Below are positions 1-6,262 of a stretch of 27,915 nt of DNA, in pieces (within the stretch, counting starts at the first letter, position 1; the number at the start of each line of letters is the position of its first letter). Below the pieces are notes generated by a model. The model searched no databases and was not told where the DNA came from. It saw only the letters and a list, made by a program, of their open reading frames with translations. Made by a program: the position numbers and the translations under genes. Origin of the DNA: UBA7446 sp964014735 (lineage in GTDB: Bacteria > Bacteroidota > Bacteroidia > Flavobacteriales > Flavobacteriaceae); contig CAXHBH010000021.1 in NCBI GenBank assembly GCA_964014735.1, forward strand, positions 1 through 27,915. The letters run 5' to 3'.

Positions 1-41
1 AGTGAAGGTCTCGTGGGCTCGGAGATGTGTATAAGAGACAG
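1..41 (+). other. Residual Nextera sequencing adapter at contig end
   Basis: Bases 8-41 match the Illumina Nextera read-2 transposase adapter (from established knowledge of that oligonucleotide). Bases 23-41 are the 19-bp Tn5 mosaic end AGATGTGTATAAGAGACAG. The seven bases before it could be part of an index read. This is library-preparation sequence left in the assembly, not genomic DNA and not a native Tn5 element. True genome sequence probably starts at 42. Confidence 0.97.
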
Positions 42-139
42 ATATTAAACTTTATATAAAGTATTGTAAATAGGGATTGTATTTAGGCGTATGTTTCCAC
101 TAACAATAATTTTATATTTTTATTATTCAAAATCATATT

Positions 140-682
140 ATGAAGAAACTATTAATATTATTAATGATTGCGCCTGTGTTAGTTGTTGGACACAGCCAAT
201 CTCTTGAATTTGAACAGTATTTTGCTATTGAACCACAAGTTGTTGTGGTTGATACTACATCTGCTGATGAACTTTACAATCGGCTTAAATCTTGGGTTAT
301 GAAATCATACAATGAACCAAACGAAGTAATTGTTGTGGACACACCTAAACAAATTAGAATACGTCCTTTAGATAGTTGTTTTATGACATATAAGCCATTG
401 GCGACAGTAATTTGTTATATGGTTCGATATCAAATTAAATTGGATATAAAGGATAATAAATATAGGTTTTCATTTGACATAGAAAAGGTAACTCTTGAGG
501 ATTTTTTACCACTAATGGGCAATCCAAGTAATTGGATTTGGGAAAAGAAAGATGGAACACAAAAAACTAGTGGTCATGCAAAACAGTTAATAGCGTCAGC
601 CAATAAATCATTAAATAAATATTTCAACTCTATTAAATTAGCTGCACTAAATCCTGTTACTTCATCAAATGATGATTGGTAG
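140..682 (+). CDS. Secreted DUF4468-like protein
   Basis: This is a 180-residue protein with a Sec signal peptide (MKKLLILLMIAPVLVVGHSQ, cleavage near residue 20). The mature part fits the DUF4468 (TBP-like fold) pattern common in Bacteroidota: a segment around residues 38-75 (TSADELYNRLKSWV, then YNEPNEVIVVDTPKQIRIRP), a central beta-rich stretch with VRYQIKLDIKDNKYRFSF, and a C-terminal helix. Proteins of this family are secreted or periplasmic and have no assigned function. The ATG at 140 is the first start and gives a complete signal peptide. It lies in an array of small + strand genes. The family call is from pattern memory, not a profile search. Confidence 0.7.
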   Translation: MKKLLILLMIAPVLVVGHSQSLEFEQYFAIEPQVVVVDTTSADELYNRLKSWVMKSYNEPNEVIVVDTPKQIRIRPLDSCFMTYKPLATVICYMVRYQIKLDIKDNKYRFSFDIEKVTLEDFLPLMGNPSNWIWEKKDGTQKTSGHAKQLIASANKSLNKYFNSIKLAALNPVTSSNDDW

Positions 683-711
683 AATGCAAAAACTAATTCT
701 TGTACACAAAT

Positions 712-885
712 ATGAAATGGGTTAGAATAATTTGGTATATAGTTTTTTTAATAGCCTCAATTTGGGTTATTAGGAATATCATTATTGGGAGATTTGAATG
801 GTTGGACCTACTTCTAATTGCTTTTCTAATATCTTTTATGCCATTTCGTGTACCGAGCGACTTTAATATTTTTAAGAAAGAATAA
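712..885 (+). CDS. Small two-helix membrane protein
   Basis: This is a 57-residue protein of unknown function starting at ATG 712. An in-frame TTG at 700 would add four residues, but the ATG sits directly before the basic, hydrophobic N-terminus MKWVRIIWYIV and is preferred. It has two hydrophobic segments (about residues 5-24 and 31-46) separated by a short charged turn (GRFEW), and a basic C-terminus ending FKKE. It begins 29 nt after the DUF4468-like gene and ends 3 nt before the next start, so it probably sits in one transcript with both neighbours. I do not recognise the family. Confidence 0.55.
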   Translation: MKWVRIIWYIVFLIASIWVIRNIIIGRFEWLDLLLIAFLISFMPFRVPSDFNIFKKE

Positions 886-888
886 AAA

Positions 889-1215
889 ATGAAAAAACTA
901 TTACTCTTATATTTGATTGCTCCTGTTTTGGGGTTTGGGCAAGATTATGTGGACGAAATAGCTCTTGATACTTGTTTGTGTATTGAAGAAGATATAATTA
1001 AACAAAAGAAGCCTGTAAAAGAAAATAAAATACCATATAAGTTTGCTTTGTGTGTTATTCAATCTGCAGAACCTTACGTAGATGATATTAATAAAGATTT
1101 TAATCTAGACATTGATAGTGAAAATGGCGCTCAACAATTAATTGGAATGTTAATTATAAAATTAGCCTTAAAATGCCCGGATAATTTTAAAGAATTAAGC
1201 AAAAATCTACAATAA
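889..1215 (+). CDS. Small secreted Cys-containing protein, unknown
   Basis: This is a 108-residue protein with a typical flavobacterial signal peptide (MKKLLLLYLIAPVLGFGQ, cleavage after GFGQ). The mature part is small, acidic and probably helical, with four cysteines: a CLC pair near mature residue 12 (DTCLCIEED), one in FALCVIQ and one in ALKCPDN near the C-terminus. That spacing would allow two disulfides in the periplasm or outside the cell. The signal peptide closely resembles that of the gene at 140 although the mature parts differ. It starts 3 nt after the preceding stop, which supports cotranscription. Function unknown. Confidence 0.6.
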   Translation: MKKLLLLYLIAPVLGFGQDYVDEIALDTCLCIEEDIIKQKKPVKENKIPYKFALCVIQSAEPYVDDINKDFNLDIDSENGAQQLIGMLIIKLALKCPDNFKELSKNLQ

Positions 1216-1272
1216 GCTCTCAAACGCTATTTTGAAACAACAAATACTTAACTTACAATGTTGTAAAAAAAT

Positions 1273-1314
1273 AAACCATAGGCATATCTTCTTCTTTTAG
1301 TTCTGCTACTTCCA
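1273..1314 (+). repeat. Dispersed intergenic repeat, copy A
   Basis: The core is AAACCATAG followed by GCATATCTTCTTCTTTTAG and TTCTGCTACTTC. Over 40 nt this copy differs from copy C (17455) at a single base. It lies 57 nt after the stop at 1215 and about 40 nt before a TATATTTG box. Downstream of the core it diverges from copy C. Confidence 0.85.
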
Positions 1315-1356
1315 AAACCATTTGCCGTAGCTACTAAAGATATTATTGCCTTTACT

Positions 1357-1364
1357 TATATTTG
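1357..1364 (+). promoter_or_regulatory. Possible -7 box TATATTTG
   Basis: TATATTTG matches the Bacteroidota -7 consensus TAnnTTTG. Four bases separate it from ATG 1369, so a start site here would give a nearly leaderless transcript. No convincing TTG -33 element is seen at the usual distance. The same octamer sits in the same position, three bases before the start codon, in the duplicate module at 17518, which raises confidence. Confidence 0.45.
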
Positions 1365-1368
1365 AATT

Positions 1369-1446
1369 ATGAGAGGCTCAATATTTATTCTAATAGTATC
1401 GATAGGTTTTTTGCTTTACTCACTATTTGTTAAATCTAAAAAGTGA
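1369..1446 (+). CDS. 25-residue membrane micropeptide
   Basis: This short frame begins MRGSIFILIVSIG, is one hydrophobic helix of about 18 residues, and ends with a basic tail (VKSKK). Its stop TGA (1444-1446) overlaps the GTG start of the cupredoxin gene (1443-1445), a classic coupling arrangement. A second frame of the same size, topology, tail (KPKK) and overlap occurs at 17529-17615 behind the same repeat and the same TATATTTG box. The repeated arrangement is the main evidence that the frame is translated; composition alone would be weak. Possible roles are a leader or coupling peptide for the secreted downstream protein, or a small membrane protein in its own right. Confidence 0.5.
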   Translation: MRGSIFILIVSIGFLLYSLFVKSKK

Positions 1447-1817
1447 AAAAATTACTTTTTACACTTATGTTTTTAATCTCTTTGAACTCATTTTCTCAAG
1501 ATTATTCAATAAATGTTTCTGCATACTCAAGAAATGATTATAACTTGAATGGTATCGACTCAAGAGGTGATATCAGCGGCTTAGATATTAACTTAGTTTT
1601 TGATACAGGTTCAGAAATAATTTTTAATGTTAATTCACCAGGTCATCCCTTTGCAATTAAATCCCAGCCAGGTACTGGAAAAAAAAATATTATAAAAGAA
1701 GTTCAAAACAACAACATTTCAAAGGGAGTTGTTAAATGGACTCCAGTTAGTCCTGGAACATATTATTATCAATGTATTAAGCATAAAAATATGTTTGGAA
1801 AAATAATTATTAAATAA
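1443..1817 (+). CDS. Secreted cupredoxin (plastocyanin-like blue copper protein)
   Basis: This is a 124-residue protein with a signal peptide (MKKLLFTLMFLISLNSFSQ) and one cupredoxin domain. The type-1 copper ligands can be placed: His68 in PGHPF, Cys111 in YYYQC, His114 in IKHKN and Met117 in NMFGK. The sequence between them (KWTPVSPGTYYYQC) is the usual closing strand of small marine cupredoxin domains. The protein is likely periplasmic or exported and could carry electrons or bind copper; no partner is encoded nearby. It starts with GTG, overlapping the stop of the upstream micropeptide. A later start would remove the signal peptide. Confidence 0.85.
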   Translation: MKKLLFTLMFLISLNSFSQDYSINVSAYSRNDYNLNGIDSRGDISGLDINLVFDTGSEIIFNVNSPGHPFAIKSQPGTGKKNIIKEVQNNNISKGVVKWTPVSPGTYYYQCIKHKNMFGKIIIK

Positions 1818-1862
1818 TTTACTAAAATATATTATTTCAAATTTGCATAAACTTTATAACAA

Positions 1863-2234
1863 TTGCATCAATTAAATGTTTTTAGTGAAGAATTAAAATT
1901 ATGTTGTAATAATCCTATTACGGGTGCATATAGAGATGGATATTGAAATACAGGAATTAACGATTTTGGCACACACACTGTTTGTGCGATTGTTACAAAT
2001 AAATTTTTGCAATTTTCAAAAAGCAATGGAAATGATTTAACAACACCTAATCCTTATTACAGCTTTAAAGGACTTAAAGAGGGTGATAAATGGTGCTTAT
2101 GTGTCTCAAGATGGGTTGAAGCTTATCGAGCTGGATGTGCTCCAAATTTAAATTTAGAAGCCACTAATATTAAAACTCTTGACTATGTTAGCCTTGAGAA
2201 TTTATTAGAGTACAAAGCTTGTATTAAACCATAG
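1863..2234 (+). pseudogene. DUF2237 family gene with in-frame TGA
   Basis: Read through one stop, this frame is a full-length DUF2237 protein of about 123 residues: a start region with NVFSEELKLCCNNPITG, then RDGY-stop-NTG, then DFGTHTVC, then NGNDLTTPNPYY, GLKEGDKWCLC and SRWVEAY, all family hallmarks. The TGA at 1944-1946 stands where family members usually have the second Cys of RDG(C/Y)C. The start is also weak: the frame opens only with TTG at 1863 and has no ATG upstream of the conserved region. The downstream part is otherwise intact, so the lesion is recent, a sequencing error, or recoding. The gene's stop (2232-2234) lies inside dispersed repeat copy B. Confidence 0.8.
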
Positions 2235-2280
2235 GCTTATCTTTTTCTTTAAGTTCTGCTACTTCTTATCCTCTAAGTTT
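2226..2280 (+). repeat. Dispersed intergenic repeat, copy B
   Basis: It starts AAACCATAGGCTTATC and continues with TTCTGCTACTTCTTATCC. It is clearly homologous to copies A and C with scattered substitutions. The TAG at 2232-2234, the stop of the DUF2237 frame, is part of the repeat. Confidence 0.8.
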
Positions 2281-2296
2281 AAATATAATATTTAAA
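2278..2296. terminator. AT-only hairpin between convergent genes
   Basis: TTTAAATAT-A-ATATTTAAA is a perfect inverted repeat between the convergent DUF2237 frame and the dehydrogenase gene that ends at 2324. It contains no G or C, so the hairpin is weak. A bidirectional terminator is possible but not established. Confidence 0.25.
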
Positions 2297-2323
2297 TTAT
2301 AGTATTACTTGTTAAAGTTATTA

Positions 2324-3373
2324 TTATATTAACTTACATATATAACTACCAACTGCTGTAGAGGATAAACTACCACCTAAATCAGGTGTAACTTTCATAT
2401 TTAAAGTTGAATTTTCAATACAATTAAATAAGAAATTCGCAGCATCTTTTTCTTCTAAATGATTAAGCATCATAACACAACTCCAAAGCGTGGCAATAGG
2501 ATTTGCAATATTTTTATTATAAATTTTTGGGGCGCTTCCGTGGACAGGCTCAAACATACTAGGAAATTTTCCTTCAGGATTTAAATTAGCACTTGGTGCA
2601 ATTCCCATTCCACCCGTGCAAACAGGTCCCAAGTCAGAGAGAATGTCTCCGAATAAATTAGAGGCGACTATCACATCAAACCAGTCAGGGTTTTTTATAA
2701 TTTGAGCGCTTAATATGTCTATATGATATCTTGAGGTCATAACATTTGGATATTTTTTGGAAATGCTCTCGACAATATTGTCCCAGTAGGTCATAGAATG
2801 AATAATTCCATTAGATTTTGTTGCGCTTGTTAATTTATTTTTTCTTTTAGCTGCTAATTCATAAGCATAGTTTACTATCCTCTCAGTACCTTTTTTGGAA
2901 AAAATAGCTTTTTGAAAAACAAATTCATCAGGTTGGTTTTTATTTTCAATTCCCCCAATATCTGAATACTCACCCTCTGAATTTTCGCGAACAATTAAAT
3001 AGTCAATATTTTTTTTATCCCTCAATACTCCATCAATCCCTTTAAGGCTTTTTACAGGCCTTAAATTTACATACTGATCAAATGCTCTTCTAATTGGTAT
3101 TAATAATCCCCACAGTGATATATGATCAGCTACGCTTGGCATCCCAACTGAACCTAATAAAATAGCATGGCAGTCTTCTAACTTTTTAAGTCCATCTTTA
3201 TCCATCATTACTCCATTCCTAATGTAGTAATCACATGAATATTTAAATAATTTAAACTCAAAAACGAAGCCGAATTTAATTGAAAGTTTGTTTAAAACTT
3301 TTAGTGCAATAGGGATTACTTCTTTTCCAATTCCGTCACCAGGTATTACACTAATTATATACTTTTTTGACAT
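2324..3373 (-). CDS. Tartrate/D-malate-type beta-decarboxylating dehydrogenase
   Basis: This 349-residue protein belongs to the isocitrate/isopropylmalate dehydrogenase family: NAD-dependent oxidation and decarboxylation of a 2-hydroxy dicarboxylate in the cytoplasm. Seen are PGDGIG (11-16), substrate Arg residues in RRAFDQYVNLRP (95-105), VRENSEGEYSDIGG (128-141), Lys186, Asp219, NLFGDILSD (239-247) with metal-binding Asp243 and Asp247, and GSAP...NP (279-292). The EGEYS form of the substrate motif and SANLNP are typical of TtuC (tartrate) and DmlA (D-malate) enzymes rather than LeuB. It is the last gene of the - strand operon, 21 nt after a DASS dicarboxylate transporter, which supports dicarboxylate catabolism over leucine synthesis. 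The exact substrate cannot be read from sequence. Confidence 0.85.
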   Translation of the reverse strand: MSKKYIISVIPGDGIGKEVIPIALKVLNKLSIKFGFVFEFKLFKYSCDYYIRNGVMMDKDGLKKLEDCHAILLGSVGMPSVADHISLWGLLIPIRRAFDQYVNLRPVKSLKGIDGVLRDKKNIDYLIVRENSEGEYSDIGGIENKNQPDEFVFQKAIFSKKGTERIVNYAYELAAKRKNKLTSATKSNGIIHSMTYWDNIVESISKKYPNVMTSRYHIDILSAQIIKNPDWFDVIVASNLFGDILSDLGPVCTGGMGIAPSANLNPEGKFPSMFEPVHGSAPKIYNKNIANPIATLWSCVMMLNHLEEKDAANFLFNCIENSTLNMKVTPDLGGSLSSTAVGSYICKLI

Positions 3374-3394
3374 CTGGATTCTTAAATTCTAGAC

Positions 3395-4855
3395 TTAGAT
3401 TGAATAGCTAAAGGGATCAAAATCCCAAAGTAAAGGCAATAGAAAATAAACTACTATTGTTATTAATATAATTGAAATAATATTCATTAAAATACCAACT
3501 CTTACCATATCTGTTATCTTAAGAATTTTCGCACCAAAAATAACTGCATTTGGTGGCGTTGCGACTGGTAACATAAATGCACACGACGCAGCTAAAGTTG
3601 CTCCAACCATTAACATGTACGGATGAATATCAAGAACTACTGCTGCAGGCGCAAGAACAGGAAGTAACATAGCGGTAGTAGCAAGGTTAGAAGTAATCTC
3701 AGTTAAAAAGTTTACTGATGCCACTACAACAGCTAGAATAATAATAATTGAAAAACCGTCAAGTTGAACCATTTTTTCAGCAATCCAATTTGCTAACCCA
3801 CTTGACTGAAATCCTGCGGCTATGGCAAGGCCTCCTCCAAAAAGCAATAAAATACCCCAAGGAAGTTTCACTGCATCTTCCCAATACATAAGCTTTTTTT
3901 GCCCACTATTTGTTCTACTTTGAAGTAAAAATAAACTGATCCCTGCAATCAATGCTATCATCGAGTCATCAAGGCTAGGTATAAAAATATTCAATACGTG
4001 TTTCCTGATTATCCATGCAATAGCAGTTAATACAAAAACATTTCTAACCAGTCTTTCTTCATAGCTTATTCCTCCAAGTGCTTTTAATTGTTTTTTTATT
4101 TCTGTTTGACCATCACTAAAATTTGTTTGGCTGAATTTAAATGCAAAGCGAGTGATATAAACCCACGAAATTATTAAAAGAATGATTGAAATTGGTAACC
4201 CAAGTATAATCCAATCTAAAAAGCTTATTTCAATTTGATATAGTTCATATACAATTCCAGTAAAAACTAGGTTTGGAGGTGTCCCAATTAGGGTTGCTAA
4301 TCCGCCAATTGAAGCACTAAATGCAATTGAAAGAAGGAGTGCTTTTCCAAAAATTTGGTTTTCATCCTCATCTGTTGACTTAAGGTCTTTCATTTGTTTT
4401 ATTATAGCTATACCAATTGGTAACATCATAACTGCAGTAGCTGTGTTAGATATCCACATTGATAGAAAAGCAGTTGCAACCATAAAACCTAATATAATTT
4501 TACGTACGTCTGTCCCAATCTTACTTATAACATTAAGTGCTATCCTTTTGTGTAAATTCCATTTTTCTATTGCAAGGGCTAAAATAAATCCCCCTAGATA
4601 CAAGAATATATACTTATGGCCGTATGACGATGATGTGTCCTCAATAGATAATGCACCTGAAAGAGGAAAAAGTATAATTGGTAATAATGAAGTAGCAGCT
4701 ATTGGTATAGCTTCAGTAATCCACCATGCAGCTACCCAAAGAGTAGAGGCCAATATTGCATTAGCTTCATCTGACATGCCGTCAAAAGATAAAAAATACC
4801 GAACTAGTACAAAGAGCAATGGTCCTAAAAAAAGACCAATTTTTTTAGAATTCAA
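3395..4855 (-). CDS. DASS/SLC13 family sodium:dicarboxylate symporter
   Basis: This is a 486-residue inner-membrane transporter of the divalent anion:sodium symporter family, with 11 or more hydrophobic segments. Family motifs are present in both inverted halves: SNT at 136-138 (ISNTATAVMMLP) with GTPPN at 191-195, and SNL at 389-391 (TEITSNLATTAMLLP) with ATPPN at 432-436. These form the sodium and carboxylate sites in VcINDY. The second SNT is SNL here, a variation outside the Ser-Asn pair. Known substrates of the family are succinate, malate, fumarate, tartrate, citrate and sulfate. Its place directly before the dehydrogenase (21 nt) suggests import of that enzyme's substrate. Confidence 0.92.
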   Translation of the reverse strand: MNSKKIGLFLGPLLFVLVRYFLSFDGMSDEANAILASTLWVAAWWITEAIPIAATSLLPIILFPLSGALSIEDTSSSYGHKYIFLYLGGFILALAIEKWNLHKRIALNVISKIGTDVRKIILGFMVATAFLSMWISNTATAVMMLPIGIAIIKQMKDLKSTDEDENQIFGKALLLSIAFSASIGGLATLIGTPPNLVFTGIVYELYQIEISFLDWIILGLPISIILLIISWVYITRFAFKFSQTNFSDGQTEIKKQLKALGGISYEERLVRNVFVLTAIAWIIRKHVLNIFIPSLDDSMIALIAGISLFLLQSRTNSGQKKLMYWEDAVKLPWGILLLFGGGLAIAAGFQSSGLANWIAEKMVQLDGFSIIIILAVVVASVNFLTEITSNLATTAMLLPVLAPAAVVLDIHPYMLMVGATLAASCAFMLPVATPPNAVIFGAKILKITDMVRVGILMNIISIILITIVVYFLLPLLWDFDPFSYSI

Positions 4856-4878
4856 TTTTTAAGATTTGATTGTGTATG

Positions 4879-6231
4879 TTAATCATTAAATAATTGTGTA
4901 ATTAAAGATTTGAATTCATTAGAAGTGTAGCTTGCGTTACCATCGTGTGTGATCCCTGGAATAACGACCTTTTTGTGGTTGTGATCATTTCCATACTTTA
5001 AATTCATATACCTAAACATGTTTTCACCCCTTTGATATCTATTTGGCCCAGAAAGAGTTGCCTGACAAGATGAATTTAGGCTACTATCGTTTCCAGTACC
5101 ACTTCCTAAAAGATAGATAATATTACGTTTTATAAAACGTGTGTTGAACTCACTTTTTTCTAATACACTTACATATGGTGGTACAGTTAAATAACCATAC
5201 GGCCAATAATTTATTCCATTACACCCAGTGGGGACATAAAGGTTATTTGTAGTAGCATTTATTCTTTCATTTGTTGGATAATAAAAAAACTGATTCTGGC
5301 TAACAATATATTCAAAATTAATATCTGAATGACTAGATTCAACCCTATTGGCAGCTGCATAAGTGTGAGTGAACCTACCTCCAGACGACTGACCAGTAAC
5401 GATTATTTCATCTAAAACAGGGAAATGTGTTTTGTCAGCAAGTTTATCTATGATTTGATCTATAACTTCAAAAGAACTTATTTGTACTGCGCCATCAGAA
5501 TCCTTACCATCTCTATAACCAACAGATTGCCAATAAAGGTCACCTGGTGACTCTTCAGTTTCTTTAAAATTTGGAGAAATTAAAATTGTTTTTTCTGAAA
5601 TTTCCAAATTATTCAAAGTTGAAGTTAAATAAGAAAAATAGTCCCCAGGATTGACAGACCCACCATGTACTACAAAAATTGCTTTTTCTAAATCTTGCCA
5701 TTGAGCCTTGTCCTCGTAAATATCATAATTAGAATAAAAATAAAAATTGCCATTACCTGAAGAATTAGAAATATTTACCGATTGTAAGCAATCATTAACA
5801 TTCTGACAGGGTGGTCTTGAGTAAATGGTTTCATCAACTTGTGTTTTAAAAATAATATCTATTACTTCAGAAAGCCTTTGTCCACTAGAACCAATTATAC
5901 CTTGCAAAACTAAATTGTACTTCGTATCGTAGTTTAAACCTAGTGTAATATCAACAACTGATGAATTGTTTAAATAACTAAAACTTTTAGATAATAAAGA
6001 ATTATTTGGATCAATAACTAATTTCTCTTCAAAGGACTGTTTATTAATTCGCCCTGAAAAGGTAAGTTTAATAACAGGATTTAATGAAATATTTTCAATC
6101 CCACTGGAAAATGTAGAGCCATCTATTTTTATAGAAAGTAAATCAATTGTTTCGACTTGCTCATCATTTGAACCATCAGAGCAAGCTACTATAAATAAAA
6201 TGAGCAGCAGGAATTTTTTTTTTCTAACCAC
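4879..6231 (-). CDS. Alpha/beta-hydrolase lipoprotein with N-terminal Ig-like domain
   Basis: This is a 450-residue lipoprotein (lipobox IVAC, Cys17). Residues ~30-132 resemble a bacterial Ig-like (Big_5/SbsA) domain (LNPVIKLTFSGRINKQSF ... YDTKYNLVLQG). Residues ~155-450 form an alpha/beta-hydrolase: oxyanion-region HGG at 189-191, strand ILISPNF, the LYWQS segment, nucleophile elbow GQSSGG (280-285, Ser282), and a C-terminal GITHDG with His429 as candidate catalytic base. Extra cysteines (142, 148, 337, 389) fit an extracytoplasmic location. It is probably a surface or periplasmic esterase; the ester it cleaves is unknown. It lies 31 nt after the lamin-tail lipoprotein and 23 nt before the transporter gene. 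No glycosidase features are seen. Confidence 0.8.
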   Translation of the reverse strand: MVRKKKFLLLILFIVACSDGSNDEQVETIDLLSIKIDGSTFSSGIENISLNPVIKLTFSGRINKQSFEEKLVIDPNNSLLSKSFSYLNNSSVVDITLGLNYDTKYNLVLQGIIGSSGQRLSEVIDIIFKTQVDETIYSRPPCQNVNDCLQSVNISNSSGNGNFYFYSNYDIYEDKAQWQDLEKAIFVVHGGSVNPGDYFSYLTSTLNNLEISEKTILISPNFKETEESPGDLYWQSVGYRDGKDSDGAVQISSFEVIDQIIDKLADKTHFPVLDEIIVTGQSSGGRFTHTYAAANRVESSHSDINFEYIVSQNQFFYYPTNERINATTNNLYVPTGCNGINYWPYGYLTVPPYVSVLEKSEFNTRFIKRNIIYLLGSGTGNDSSLNSSCQATLSGPNRYQRGENMFRYMNLKYGNDHNHKKVVIPGITHDGNASYTSNEFKSLITQLFND

Positions 6232-6262
6232 TAGAAATTAAATTAATTTGTAATTTATAAAA

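Noticed and set aside
23..41. Tn5 mosaic end, suggesting a native transposon
   Set aside because: The flanking bases 8-22 match the synthetic Nextera adapter tail, and the match is at the very contig edge, so it is a library artefact.
1863..2234. Calling the DUF2237 frame a selenoprotein
   Set aside because: The TGA replaces a Cys, but the only hairpin nearby is short and falls in a conserved coding stretch, there is no sign of Sel genes in the window, and the start codon is also poor. Pseudogene or sequence error is simpler; the possibility is kept only as a finding to exclude.
1273..2280. Integron cassette array with the repeats as attC sites
   Set aside because: The copies lack paired RYYYAAC/GTTRRRY core sites and the strong imperfect palindrome of attC, and no integrase gene is in the window. 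Only copy C has a single GTTTAAC by chance.
2324..3373. LeuB (3-isopropylmalate dehydrogenase)
   Set aside because: No other leucine genes are near, the EGEYS and SANLNP motifs favour the tartrate/D-malate branch, and the neighbour is a dicarboxylate transporter.
4443..4862. + strand open frame antisense to the DASS transporter
   Set aside because: It lies wholly within a well-supported transporter gene and shows no recognisable domain.
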